From: Rhizobium sp. Q54
GTDB taxonomy: Bacteria; Pseudomonadota; Alphaproteobacteria; SHVZ01
Direction: 5' to 3'
Length of the DNA: 64,000 nucleotides
Assembly: GCA_945871425.1 (NCBI GenBank)
Contig: CAMBVS010000005.1
Span: 26,206-90,205 of the forward strand
Each line of letters begins with the position of its first letter. The first letter of the stretch is position 1. The notes beneath the pieces were generated by a model. It saw nothing but the letters and a program-made list of their open reading frames with translations, had not been told where the DNA came from and did not search any database. A program made the position numbers and the translations under genes. Positions 51,982 to 60,854 of the stretch are shown here, one piece after another.

Positions 51982-53106
51982 TCAACCTTGGCGGCGAAGC
52001 AGGAATTCGCGCCCGACCTTGACCAGAGGCTTGCCGTCGTACTGGACGATGTCGGAGGTGGCGTAGGTCTCGCTCCAGCTGTCGGGCAGATATGACCCTG
52101 TCCCGACCGCATCCAGCGGCGCGCGAGCCACCGCCATCACCTTGCACTTGGCCGGGTTGAAGCCGGACGAGCCGACGATCTTGACCTTGGGGAATCCGGT
52201 ACGGTCGAGCTGCTCGCGCATGTGCCAGATAGCGGCGGCGGAGACGCCGGGCCCGATCAGATGGCGAAGCTCCGACTCCGAGCGATAGCCCCGGATCGAT
52301 TCCGGCGCGTTGCGCTCGAGCACGGCATAGGAGGCGGCGACGTCCAGCCCCTCGACGTAGCGGCCGCCATGGGTGTCGATGCGGACGGAGAGGTCGCCGC
52401 GCTCGGCGAGGTCCGGAAAGCGCCGGCAGACCGCCAGGGCATCGGCGATCTCCAGGCCGAAATAGTCGACCAGCACCGTCAGGCTCTCGCCCGGATGGGT
52501 CTCGCGGAACATCTCGGCGGCGCGCAGCGTCGAGCCGGCATAGCCGATCAGCGCATGCGGCATGGTGCCCTTGCCGTGCTGCTGGCCGAAATAGTGCGCG
52601 GTCGCGTCGGTGGCATTGGCGACGAATCCGAACGCGCCGACCTTCGCCTTCGCCTTGGCCGAGCCGACCGAGGCGCCGTAGGCCATGAGCTCGGCCATCT
52701 CCGCCCCGGCGCAGTGGCGGGCGTCGAAGGCGAAAAAGGCGGTCTTCGGCAGGTCGACGCACATGGTGTAGGCGTTATAGGCGGCAACGCAGGCCGCGCC
52801 GAGCTTCTGCAGGTAGATGGTCTCGAGATCGACCAGATGGAAGAGCGAGCCGGTGAGATAGAGCATGGGCTCGCCGGCGCCGACCCAGGCCCCCTCCTTG
52901 TGGCGGAGATCGATGTCGATCCGGGTGCCGCGCGACTCGGCCATCGCCTGGATCCACTCGATGGCCAGACGCGGCGCCGAGGTCACCGGCCGGCGCATGA
53001 ACACCGCATAGGTGACCTTGGTGTCGCCGAAGCGTTCGACGCAGGCCTTGGTCTTGAGGAAGTAGACGTCGGTGTAGCGCGGCACGTCCTCGGGGAGAGG
53101 CTGCAT
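51982..53106 (-). CDS. pncB: Nicotinate phosphoribosyltransferase-family protein
   Basis: A 374-aa member of the NAPRTase family, which joins nicotinate to PRPP to give nicotinate mononucleotide. Seen are YTDVYFLKTKACVERFGD, FFAFDARHCAGAEMAE, HALIGYAGSTLRAAEMF, RIDTHGGRYVEGLD and the late KIVGSSGFNPAKC. The protein is nearer the archaeal/bacterial short NAPRTase branch than E. coli PncB. Its neighbours (cysteine-cluster gene, nadE) support the NAD salvage call. It begins 46 bp downstream of the DAHP synthase stop. Confidence 0.9.
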   Translation of the reverse strand: MQPLPEDVPRYTDVYFLKTKACVERFGDTKVTYAVFMRRPVTSAPRLAIEWIQAMAESRGTRIDIDLRHKEGAWVGAGEPMLYLTGSLFHLVDLETIYLQKLGAACVAAYNAYTMCVDLPKTAFFAFDARHCAGAEMAELMAYGASVGSAKAKAKVGAFGFVANATDATAHYFGQQHGKGTMPHALIGYAGSTLRAAEMFRETHPGESLTVLVDYFGLEIADALAVCRRFPDLAERGDLSVRIDTHGGRYVEGLDVAASYAVLERNAPESIRGYRSESELRHLIGPGVSAAAIWHMREQLDRTGFPKVKIVGSSGFNPAKCKVMAVARAPLDAVGTGSYLPDSWSETYATSDIVQYDGKPLVKVGREFLLRRQG

Positions 53107-53152
53107 GGGGGAACTCGGGTTGCGGCCTTCGGGGAGGCCTGGGGAACGCCCG

Positions 53153-54535
53153 TTATCCGGCCAGGGCGACGCGCGGCTCGGCCAGCGCCTCGCGCTCGCG
53201 CTTCAGAAGCTCGGCGATTTCGAAGGAGAGCTCGATCGCCTGGCTGGCGTTCAGCCGCGGATCGCAATGGGTGTGATAGCGGTCGGCGAGCGCGATCTCG
53301 TCGATCGCCTGGGCGCCGCCGATGCATTCGGTGACGTCCTGCCCGGTCATCTCGAAATGGACGCCGCCGGCATAGGTGCCCTCCGCCTGGTGCACGGCGA
53401 AGAAACCGCGCACCTCGGCCAGGATCCGGTCGAAGGCCCGGGTCTTGTAGCCGGTCGAGGACTTGATGGTGTTGCCATGCATCGGGTCGCAGGCCCAGAC
53501 CACGGTCTTGCCCTCGCGCTTCACCGCCCGGATCAGCGGCACCAGCTTGTCGACCTTGTCGGCGCCCATCCGGCAGATGACGGTGAGCCGTCCGGCCTCG
53601 TTCGCCGGGTTGAGGGTGTCGATCAGCTTCAAAAGGTCGTCGGTCGAGAGCGACGGCCCGGCCTTGAAGGCGAGCGGGTTCTTCACGCCGCGGAAGAACT
53701 CGACATGGGCGCCGTCGACCTGGCGCGTGCGGTCGCCGATCCAGATCAGGTGCGCCGAGCAGTCGTACCAGTCGCCGCTGGTAGAATCGACGCGGGTCAG
53801 CGCCTGCTCGTAGCCCAGCAGCAGCGCCTCGTGGCTGGTATAGAAGTCGGTCTCGCGGAGCGCCGGGATCGCTTCCGGCGTGAGGCCGCAGGCGGCCATG
53901 AAGCCGAGGCATTCCTGGATGCGGTCGGCGAGCTCCTGGTAGCGCTCCCCCGCCGGGCTCTTGGAGACGAATCCCAGGTTCCAGGCATGGACCTTCTGCA
54001 GGTTGGCGAAGCCGCCCTGGGCGAAGGCGCGAAGCAGGTTCAGCGTCGCCGCCGACTGGTTGTAGCAGCGGAGCTGGCGCGCCGGATCGGGCCGTCGGGC
54101 GTCGGGCGTGAACTCCATGCCGTTGACGATGTCGCCGCGGTAGGACGGAAGCTCGAGCGAGCCCTGCTTCTCGGTCTTGTCCGAGCGCGGCTTGGCGAAC
54201 TGGCCGGCCATGCGGCCGACCTTCACCACCGGGCAGGCGGCGCCGAAGGTCAAAACCACCGCCATCTGCAGCAGCACCTTGAAGGTGTCGCGGATGTTGT
54301 TGGCGGAGAATTCGGCGAAGCTCTCCGCGCAGTCGCCGCCCTGGAGCAGGAACGCCTTCCCGGCAGCGACCTGAGCCAGCGACGCCTTCAGGTTCCGGGC
54401 CTCGCCGGCAAAGACCAGCGGCGGATACTTGCGGAGCTCAGCCTCGGCATCGGCGAGCGCCTTCGGGTCGGTCCAATCCGGCTGCTGCTGGATCGGCCTG
54501 GACCGCCAGGACTCGGGCGTCCACTTGCCGGCCAT
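53153..54535 (-). CDS. Class II (plant-type) 3-deoxy-7-phosphoheptulonate synthase
   Basis: First enzyme of the shikimate pathway: condenses PEP and erythrose 4-phosphate. The 460-aa size and motifs ([29 protein letters not shown] with the metal cysteine, [18 protein letters not shown] block, [32 protein letters not shown]) are of the class II type, unrelated in sequence to E. coli AroFGH. ATG 54535 has AGGAG upstream. A good promoter stands just before it. It is followed on the same strand by pncB. Confidence 0.96.
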   Translation of the reverse strand: MAGKWTPESWRSRPIQQQPDWTDPKALADAEAELRKYPPLVFAGEARNLKASLAQVAAGKAFLLQGGDCAESFAEFSANNIRDTFKVLLQMAVVLTFGAACPVVKVGRMAGQFAKPRSDKTEKQGSLELPSYRGDIVNGMEFTPDARRPDPARQLRCYNQSAATLNLLRAFAQGGFANLQKVHAWNLGFVSKSPAGERYQELADRIQECLGFMAACGLTPEAIPALRETDFYTSHEALLLGYEQALTRVDSTSGDWYDCSAHLIWIGDRTRQVDGAHVEFFRGVKNPLAFKAGPSLSTDDLLKLIDTLNPANEAGRLTVICRMGADKVDKLVPLIRAVKREGKTVVWACDPMHGNTIKSSTGYKTRAFDRILAEVRGFFAVHQAEGTYAGGVHFEMTGQDVTECIGGAQAIDEIALADRYHTHCDPRLNASQAIELSFEIAELLKREREALAEPRVALAG

Positions 54536-54567
54536 GTTCGCAACTCCTCTCAACTCAGGGGCACAAG

Positions 54568-54596
54568 CCTATACGAAACCGGGCTAGTCTAAGCAA
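54568..54596 (-). promoter_or_regulatory. Promoter of the DAHP synthase gene
   Basis: On the minus strand TTGCTT (54596-54591), a 17-bp spacer and TATAGG (54573-54568). The predicted start gives a leader of about 25 bases that includes the ribosome site GAGGAG. Confidence 0.6.
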
Positions 54597-54624
54597 GGCG
54601 CGTGCTTCCAAGGAGAGGGTTCGG

Positions 54625-54921
54625 ATGACCATGAAAGACGCAATCGCCAGCATGAAGGTCGACGACGAGCGGGTGCGCATCACCGAGTACCGTCTGCCGC
54701 CCGGATCGCATACCGGATGGCATCGGCACGGCATGGCCTATGTGGTGGTGCCGACCCAGGGCGGACGGCTACGGATAGTGTCGAAAGCCGGCGAGAGCGC
54801 CGCAGAGATGGTCGTCGGCCAGCCCTATTCGCGGCCTGTCGGAGTCGAGCACGACGTCATCAACGACGGTCCGGGCGAGATCGCCTTCATCGAGGTCGAG
54901 ATCAAGGCTCTGGCAGGTTGA
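54625..54921 (+). CDS. Cupin-domain protein
   Basis: A 98-aa single cupin. Metal-binding motif 1 is recognisable in GSHTGWHRHGMAYVVVPTQGG (histidines and a later residue), and motif 2 in RPVGVEHDVINDGPGEIAFIEVE. The activity is unknown; such small cupins include isomerases, dioxygenases and ligand sensors. Ribosome site GGAGAGGG lies upstream. It ends one base before the cyclase start region (stop TGA, then G, then ATG), so the two are tightly coupled. Confidence 0.85.
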   Translation: MTMKDAIASMKVDDERVRITEYRLPPGSHTGWHRHGMAYVVVPTQGGRLRIVSKAGESAAEMVVGQPYSRPVGVEHDVINDGPGEIAFIEVEIKALAG

Positions 54922-54922
54922 G

Positions 54923-56080
54923 ATGACCGAGCCGGATTCGACCAAGGTCGCCGCGCTCGCCCGCTGGCTCGTAGATGGAGCGGAAGGCGCGCCGCGGCCG
55001 GAGCAGGTAGTACAGACCCTGTGCGAGAGATTGCTGGCCGCCGGCGTCCCGCTCGACCGAACGGCGGCGTTCGTGCGCACGCTTCATCCGAACGTCCTCG
55101 GGGTGCGTTTTGTCTGGCGACCAGGGCAGCCGGTCGCCATTCTGCACGCGCCCCGCAGCATTCTCGACGACGCCGAATTCCTCAACAGTCCGCTGCTGCC
55201 CGTATTCGACACCGGGCAGCCGCTCCGGCGGCGCCTGGTCGACCCCGACTGCCCGCGCGACTTCCCGATCCTCGAGGAATTCGAGGCCGAGGGCATCACC
55301 GACTACGTGGTCTCGCCGCTCCGCTTCCTTTCCGGCGAGAACCACGTCGTCACCTGGACCACCAAAGCGCCGGAGGGCTTCTCCGACGCGGACGTCGCCG
55401 CCCTCGATGCGGTCGTGCCGCCGCTGGCGCGGCTCGCCGAGATCTACACGCTCGGACGCACCGCGGTGAACCTGCTCAACGTCTATGTCGGCCACGACGC
55501 CGGCGAACGCATCCTCAAGGGCAACATCCGCCGCGGCGAGACGACGACGCTGGAGGCGGCGATCTGGCTGTCCGATCTCCGCGGCTTCACCGCCTTTTCG
55601 GAAATGCTGGCGCCGGGCGAGCTGATCGGCCTCTTGAACGCGACCTTCGGCGCCCAGGTGCCGGCGATCGAGGCCCATGGCGGCCAGGTGCTGAAGTTCA
55701 TGGGTGACGGCGTGCTGGCGATCTTCCCGGCGTCCTCGGGACGGGAGGCGGCCTGCGCCTCGGCGCTGGCGGCGGCCGAGGAGGCCCATGCCGCCTGTGC
55801 CGCCCTTGAAACCATCGACACCCCGACGCGCATCGGCGTCGGCCTCCATGTCGGCCCGGTCTCCTACGGCAACATCGGCGGCGAGAACCGGCTCGACTTC
55901 ACCTGCATCGGCCCGGCGGTCAATCTCGCCGCCCGCCTGCAAGGCCTGGCGGCGAGCGAAGGCTGGTCGGTCGCGCTGTCGGAGGATTTCGCGACGACGC
56001 TGCCGAAGACGCCCCGCCCGCTCGGCCGCTTCCAGCTCAAGGGGCTGCCGGTGCCGGTGCCGGTCTTCGCGCCAGGCTGA
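54923..56080 (+). CDS. Adenylate/guanylate cyclase, class III
   Basis: A 385-aa soluble cyclase. The first ~175 residues form an N-terminal domain common to a group of alphaproteobacterial cyclases (LARWLVDGA..., LHPNVLGVRFVWRPG) with an unknown input. The C-terminal catalytic domain has both metal aspartates (D218 in WLSDLRGFTAF, D262 in KFMGDGVLAIF), the purine-specifying lysine K258, and the transition-state N334/R338 (VNLAARLQ). The second specificity position is threonine (T327 in FTCIG), the feature of class IIIb enzymes, some of which respond to bicarbonate. cAMP is the likely product. It follows the cupin gene by one base. Confidence 0.92.
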   Translation: MTEPDSTKVAALARWLVDGAEGAPRPEQVVQTLCERLLAAGVPLDRTAAFVRTLHPNVLGVRFVWRPGQPVAILHAPRSILDDAEFLNSPLLPVFDTGQPLRRRLVDPDCPRDFPILEEFEAEGITDYVVSPLRFLSGENHVVTWTTKAPEGFSDADVAALDAVVPPLARLAEIYTLGRTAVNLLNVYVGHDAGERILKGNIRRGETTTLEAAIWLSDLRGFTAFSEMLAPGELIGLLNATFGAQVPAIEAHGGQVLKFMGDGVLAIFPASSGREAACASALAAAEEAHAACAALETIDTPTRIGVGLHVGPVSYGNIGGENRLDFTCIGPAVNLAARLQGLAASEGWSVALSEDFATTLPKTPRPLGRFQLKGLPVPVPVFAPG

Positions 56081-56089
56081 GCGGCGCCG

Positions 56090-57469
56090 CTACTCCGCTG
56101 CCTGCTTCGCCGCTTCCTTCCGCTTGTCGCGAAGCGTGACGAACTCCTCGGCGGCGGAGGGGTGGATGCCGATGGTCTGGTCGAACTGGCGCTTGGTCGC
56201 CCCGCACTTCACCGCGACGGCGAGGCCCTGGATGATCTCCGGCGCATCAGGCCCGACCATGTGGCAGCCGAGCACGCGGTTGCTGGCGGTATCGACCACC
56301 AGCTTCATCATCGTTCGCTCGTCGCGGCCCGACAGCGTGTTCTTCATCGGCCTGAATCGGGTCACGTAGACGTCGATCTCCTTGTAGATCGCCGCCGCCG
56401 CTTCCTCCGAAAGCCCGACCGAGGCGATCGACGGCTGGCTGAACACCGCCGACGGCACGTTCTCGTGGTCGGTCTTCATCGGGTTGTCGTTGTAGAGCGT
56501 CTCGGCGACGGCGCGGGATTCGGCGATCGCGACCGGCGTCAGGTTGATGCGGTCGGTGACGTCGCCGACCGCGTAGACGTTGGGCACCGTCGTCCGCGAC
56601 CACTCGTCGACGGCGATGGCGCCCTTCTTGTTGAGGGTGACGCCGGCCTCGGCCAAGCCGAGATCGGCGGTATTGGGCGCACGCCCGATGGCGTAGAGCA
56701 CATGGCTGCAGGCGATGCGCTCCCCGGCATCGGTGACGACGACGAGGCCGCTCGATGCCGTCTCGATCGCGGTCACATGGGTACGCGGCTTCAAGGCGAT
56801 GCCCTGCTTTCCCATCTCCTCGGCGAGCGAGGCACGGATGTCATGGTCGAATCCGCGGAGCACGCCGTCGCCGCGGATGATCTCCGTGACCTCAGATCCC
56901 AGGTTACGGAAGATGCCGGCGAACTCGACGGCGATGTAGCCGCCACCGACGACGATCAGGTGCTTCGGGATCTCCTTCAGGTCGAGGATCTCGTCGGACG
57001 TCATCGCCAGATCGATGCCCGGGATCGCCGGCCGGATCGCGTGCCCGCCGGTCGCGATCATGATGGTCTCGGCGGTCACGCGCCGGCCGGCGACCTCGAC
57101 GGTGTGCGCGTCGACCAGCCGGGCGCGGCCGTCGATGATCTCGACGCCGGAATTCTTCAGCATGTTGATGTAAATGCCGTTGAGGCGGTCGAGCTCGCGA
57201 TCCTTCCGCCCGACCATCGCCGCCCAGTCGACCGTCGGCTCGCCGACGGTCCAGCCATAACCCTCGGCATCGTCGAAGGCGCGGGCGAATTCGGAAGCGT
57301 AGACCAGCAGCTTCTTCGGTACGCAGCCGCGCAGCACGCAGGTGCCGCCGACGCGGACCGACTCGGCGATGGCGACCTTGGCGCCATAGGAGCCGGCCCG
57401 CCTGGACCCGGCGACGCCGCCCGAACCCGCTCCGATGGTGAAGAGGTCGAAGTCGTACTTGGTGGCCAT
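56090..57469 (-). CDS. gor: Glutathione-disulfide reductase
   Basis: FAD flavoprotein of 459 aa that reduces glutathione disulfide with NADPH. The FAD site is FDLFTIGAGSGGVAGSRRAG, the redox pair C44/C49 is in GGTCVLRGCVPKK, the NADPH site is VVGGGYIAVEFAGIFRNLG with arginines following (IIRGDGVLRGFD), and the partner histidine is in TIGIHPSAAEEF. All catalytic parts are intact. It starts directly after the gabD stop with no gap, suggesting co-transcription. Confidence 0.96.
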   Translation of the reverse strand: MATKYDFDLFTIGAGSGGVAGSRRAGSYGAKVAIAESVRVGGTCVLRGCVPKKLLVYASEFARAFDDAEGYGWTVGEPTVDWAAMVGRKDRELDRLNGIYINMLKNSGVEIIDGRARLVDAHTVEVAGRRVTAETIMIATGGHAIRPAIPGIDLAMTSDEILDLKEIPKHLIVVGGGYIAVEFAGIFRNLGSEVTEIIRGDGVLRGFDHDIRASLAEEMGKQGIALKPRTHVTAIETASSGLVVVTDAGERIACSHVLYAIGRAPNTADLGLAEAGVTLNKKGAIAVDEWSRTTVPNVYAVGDVTDRINLTPVAIAESRAVAETLYNDNPMKTDHENVPSAVFSQPSIASVGLSEEAAAAIYKEIDVYVTRFRPMKNTLSGRDERTMMKLVVDTASNRVLGCHMVGPDAPEIIQGLAVAVKCGATKRQFDQTIGIHPSAAEEFVTLRDKRKEAAKQAAE

Positions 57470-58945
57470 TCAGATCCCGCCCATGCAGAGGTATTTGATC
57501 TCGACGAATTCCTCGATGCCGTATTTCGAGCCCTCGCGGCCGATGCCGGATTCCTTCATGCCGCCGAAGGGCGCCACCTCGGTCGAGATCAGGCCCTCGT
57601 TGATGCCGACCATGCCGTATTCCAGCGCCTCGGCGACGCGCCAGACCCGGCCGATGTCGCGGCTGTAGAAATAGGCAGCGAGCCCGAACTCGGTGTCGTT
57701 GGCGAGCCTGACCGCCTCCTCTTCCGTCTTGAAGCGGAACAGGGGCGCCACCGGGCCGAAGGTCTCTTCCCGCGCCATCTTCATCTGGGTGGTGACGTCG
57801 ACCAGCACCGTCGGCTGGAAGAAGGTGCCGCCGAGCGAGTGGCGCTTGCCGCCGGTCAGCACCTTGGCGCCCTTCGCCAGCGCGTCGGCGAGATGCTCCT
57901 CGACCTTCTTCAGCGCGTTCTCGTCGATCAGCGGCCCCTGCTGCGCGCCGGCCTCGAGCCCGTCGGCGACCTTGAGCTTGGACGCCGCCTCCGCCAGCTT
58001 CTTCGAGAACGCGTCGTAGACGCCGTCCTGCACCAGGATGCGGTTGGCGCAGACGCAGGTCTGCCCGGTGTTCCGGTATTTCGAGATCATCGCGCCGGTG
58101 ACCGCGGCATCGACGTCGGCGTCGTCGAAGACCAGGAACGGCGCGTTGCCGCCGAGCTCGAGCGAGATCTTCTTCACCGTCGACGACGCCTGCTTCATCA
58201 GCAGCTTGCCGATCTCGGTCGACCCGGTGAAGCCCACCTTGCGGACGATCGGGTTGGTGGTGAGCTCGAGGCCCACGGCCGGCGCCTGGTTGGTGGTGAC
58301 GATGTTGAAGACGCCCTTGGGGAAGCCGGCACGCTCCGCCAGCTCGGCCAGCGCGAGTGCGGTCAGCGGCGTCTGCTCGGCCGGCTTCACCACCACCGGG
58401 CAGCCGGCGGCCAGGGCCGGCGCCACCTTGCGGGTGATCATCGCCGCCGGGAAGTTCCAGGGCGTGATCGCCGCGACGACGCCGATCGGCTCCTTGATCA
58501 CCACCAGCCGCTTGTCGGGGCCGTGCTGGGGAATGGTGTCGCCGTAGATGCGCTTGGCTTCCTCGGCGAACCACTCGACGAAGGAGGCGGCATAGGCGAC
58601 CTCGCCCTTGGCCTCGGTCAGCGGCTTCCCCTGCTCCGAGGTCATCAGGAGGGCAAGATCGTCCTGGTTCTCCATCATCAGGTTGAACCAGCGCCTGAGG
58701 GTCGCCGAGCGCTCCTTGGCCAGCTTCTTCCGCCATGGCCCCCAGGCGGCATTCGCCGCCTCGATCGCGCGCCTCGTCTCCTTGACGCCGAGGTCGGCAA
58801 CTTCGGCGATGGTCTGACCGGTGGCGGGGTTGGTGACCGCGAAGGTGGCGCCGCTATCGGCTCTGCGCCAGGCACCGTCGACATAGGCCTGGTCGCGCAG
58901 CAGCTTGGTGTCCTTCAGCGCCGGCGCCGGGGCTTTGGCTTGCAT
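57470..58945 (-). CDS. gabD: NAD(P)-dependent succinate-semialdehyde dehydrogenase
   Basis: A 491-aa aldehyde dehydrogenase of the GabD type. The conserved PWNFPAAMITRKVAPALAAG, the glutamate in SLELGGNAPFLVF and the nucleophile C297 in NTGQTCVCANR (with the second cysteine C299 of the redox-sensitive pair seen in E. coli GabD-type enzymes) are present. It would oxidise succinate semialdehyde to succinate, the end of the GABA route; other semialdehydes are possible. It lies about 80 bp downstream of glmS and directly upstream of gor on the same strand. Confidence 0.92.
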   Translation of the reverse strand: MQAKAPAPALKDTKLLRDQAYVDGAWRRADSGATFAVTNPATGQTIAEVADLGVKETRRAIEAANAAWGPWRKKLAKERSATLRRWFNLMMENQDDLALLMTSEQGKPLTEAKGEVAYAASFVEWFAEEAKRIYGDTIPQHGPDKRLVVIKEPIGVVAAITPWNFPAAMITRKVAPALAAGCPVVVKPAEQTPLTALALAELAERAGFPKGVFNIVTTNQAPAVGLELTTNPIVRKVGFTGSTEIGKLLMKQASSTVKKISLELGGNAPFLVFDDADVDAAVTGAMISKYRNTGQTCVCANRILVQDGVYDAFSKKLAEAASKLKVADGLEAGAQQGPLIDENALKKVEEHLADALAKGAKVLTGGKRHSLGGTFFQPTVLVDVTTQMKMAREETFGPVAPLFRFKTEEEAVRLANDTEFGLAAYFYSRDIGRVWRVAEALEYGMVGINEGLISTEVAPFGGMKESGIGREGSKYGIEEFVEIKYLCMGGI

Positions 58946-58987
58946 GTCAGCACTCCTTGGGAGGAGGCCGCATTTGACGCCCGGAGC

Positions 58988-59013
58988 CTGCCGGCGGTCA
59001 ACCGCGCCGGCAG
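58988..59013 (-). other. GC-rich hairpin between glmS and gabD
   Basis: Perfect 9-bp arms CTGCCGGCG/CGCCGGCAG with an 8-base loop, 12 bp past the glmS stop. No T-run follows, so it is at most a weak terminator or an mRNA-stability element. Confidence 0.4.
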
Positions 59014-59024
59014 TACGGGATTCG

Positions 59025-60848
59025 CTACTCCACCGTCACCGACTTGGCGAGGTTGCGCGGCTGGTCGACGTCGTTGCCCCGCGCGACGGCGACGGAATAG
59101 GCCATCAGCTGGATCGGGATGGTGAAGAGGATCGGCGCCACCAGCGGCTCGGCCTTGGGCACGGTGAAGACGCGCGCCTTGGTGCCTTTGAGCTTCGCCG
59201 CGCCTTCCGTATCGGTCAGCACGATGGCGCGGCCGCCGCGGGCGAGCACCTCCTGGAGGTTGGCGGCGGTCTTGTGGAACAGCTCGTCGGACGGCGCGAT
59301 CACGATCACCGGCACGCCGTCGGTGATCAGCGCGATCGGCCCGTGCTTCATCTCGCCGGCGGCATAGCCCTCGGCGTGGATGTAGGAGATCTCCTTGAGC
59401 TTGAGCGCCCCCTCCATCGCGATCGGATATGACGCGCCGCGGCCGAGGTAGAGAACGTCGCGGCAGGGCGCGATCTCCTCGGCGATGGCGCGCATGTCGT
59501 CGGCGAGCTCGAGGGTTTCCGCGGCCAGCGCCGGCAGACGGATGAGCTGCTCGGCATAGCGCGCCATCTCATCGGTGCTGAGCTTGCCGTGCTCGCGGGC
59601 GAGATGGAGCGTGAGGCAGGCGAGCACCGTGAGCTGGGTGGTGAAGGCCTTGGTCGAGGCGACGCCGATCTCCGGCCCGGCATATGTCCGAAGGCAGAGA
59701 TCGGCCTCGCGCGCCATCGAGCTGTCGGGCACGTTGACCAGGCTGACGATGATCTGGCCCTGGGAGCGGGCGTAGCGCAGCGCTTCCAGCGTATCCAGCG
59801 TCTCGCCCGACTGCGAGATGAAGAGGGATACGCCGCCCGGCGACATCTCCGGCTGGCGATAGCGGAACTCGGAGGCGATATCGACCTCGACCGAGAGCCG
59901 GCCGATGCGCTCCAGCCAGTATTTCGCCAGCATGCCGGCGTAGAAGGAGGTGCCGGCGGCGATGATGGTGATGCGCGGGACGCCGGCAATGCGGAACGGC
60001 AGCGGCGGCAGCACTATCCGGCGGCGGATGGGGTTGTAGTAGTATCCCAGCGTGTCGCCGATCACCTCCGGCTGCTCATGGATCTCCTTCTCCATGAAGT
60101 GCCGGTAGTTGCCCTTGCCGACCTCGGCGTCGGAGACCTCGGTCAGCGTCACCGGACGATCCACCACCTGGCCGTCGCGGGCATGGATGGTGACGCCGTC
60201 GCGGCGCACGGCCGCCCAGTCGCCCTCTTCGAGATAGACGACCCGCCGCGTCAGCGGCGCCAGGCCGACGGCATCCGAGCCGATGAAGCTCTCGCCGTCA
60301 CCGAGCCCGATGGCGACCGCCGAGCCCTGGCGCGCGGCCAGCAGCAGGTCGGGCCGGTCCTTGACCAGCGCGCAGAAGGCGAAGGCGCCGTCGAGCCGGC
60401 TCATCATCTCGGCCATGGCCGATTCGGCGTCGCGGCCCTGGTCGAGCAGGTGGGTCAGGAGATGAGCGATCACCTCGGTGTCGGTGTCGCTCTGAAAGAC
60501 GCGGCCGAACCCGACCAGCTCCTGGCGGAGCTCGGCGAAGTTCTCGATGATGCCGTTGTGGACGACGGCGACCCGCTCGGTCGCGTGCGGATGGGCGTTC
60601 TTCTCGATCGGCGGGCCGTGGGTCGCCCAGCGCGTGTGGCCGATGCCGATGTCGCCGGCCAGCGGCTCGGAGCCCAACAGCGTCTTGAGGTTCACCAGCT
60701 TGCCCGAGGCTCGCCGACGGTCGATCGCGCCTTCGGTGATGGTGGCGATGCCGGCGGAGTCGTAGCCCCGATACTCGAGTCGCTTGAGCGCATCCAGAAT
60801 CCGCCCGGCGACCGGGCCTTTGCCGAGAATGCCGATGATTCCGCACAT
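59025..60848 (-). CDS. glmS: Glutamine-fructose-6-phosphate aminotransferase (isomerising)
   Basis: Makes glucosamine 6-phosphate, the entry to peptidoglycan and LPS amino sugars. The catalytic cysteine is C2 (MCGIIGILGKGP). The glutaminase half contains IGHTRWATHGPP, and the two SIS isomerase domains contain SFYAGMLAKYWLERIG and EGALKLKEISYIHAEGYAAG. The C-terminus ends DQPRNLAKSVTVE, complete. 607 aa is normal. It begins six bases after glmU, forming the glmU-glmS pair. Confidence 0.97.
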   Translation of the reverse strand: MCGIIGILGKGPVAGRILDALKRLEYRGYDSAGIATITEGAIDRRRASGKLVNLKTLLGSEPLAGDIGIGHTRWATHGPPIEKNAHPHATERVAVVHNGIIENFAELRQELVGFGRVFQSDTDTEVIAHLLTHLLDQGRDAESAMAEMMSRLDGAFAFCALVKDRPDLLLAARQGSAVAIGLGDGESFIGSDAVGLAPLTRRVVYLEEGDWAAVRRDGVTIHARDGQVVDRPVTLTEVSDAEVGKGNYRHFMEKEIHEQPEVIGDTLGYYYNPIRRRIVLPPLPFRIAGVPRITIIAAGTSFYAGMLAKYWLERIGRLSVEVDIASEFRYRQPEMSPGGVSLFISQSGETLDTLEALRYARSQGQIIVSLVNVPDSSMAREADLCLRTYAGPEIGVASTKAFTTQLTVLACLTLHLAREHGKLSTDEMARYAEQLIRLPALAAETLELADDMRAIAEEIAPCRDVLYLGRGASYPIAMEGALKLKEISYIHAEGYAAGEMKHGPIALITDGVPVIVIAPSDELFHKTAANLQEVLARGGRAIVLTDTEGAAKLKGTKARVFTVPKAEPLVAPILFTIPIQLMAYSVAVARGNDVDQPRNLAKSVTVE

Positions 60849-60854
60849 GTTGGT

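Noticed and set aside
58988..59013. Hairpin after glmS as a rho-independent terminator
   Set aside because: The stem is good but there is no T-run on the minus strand; kept only as a hairpin.
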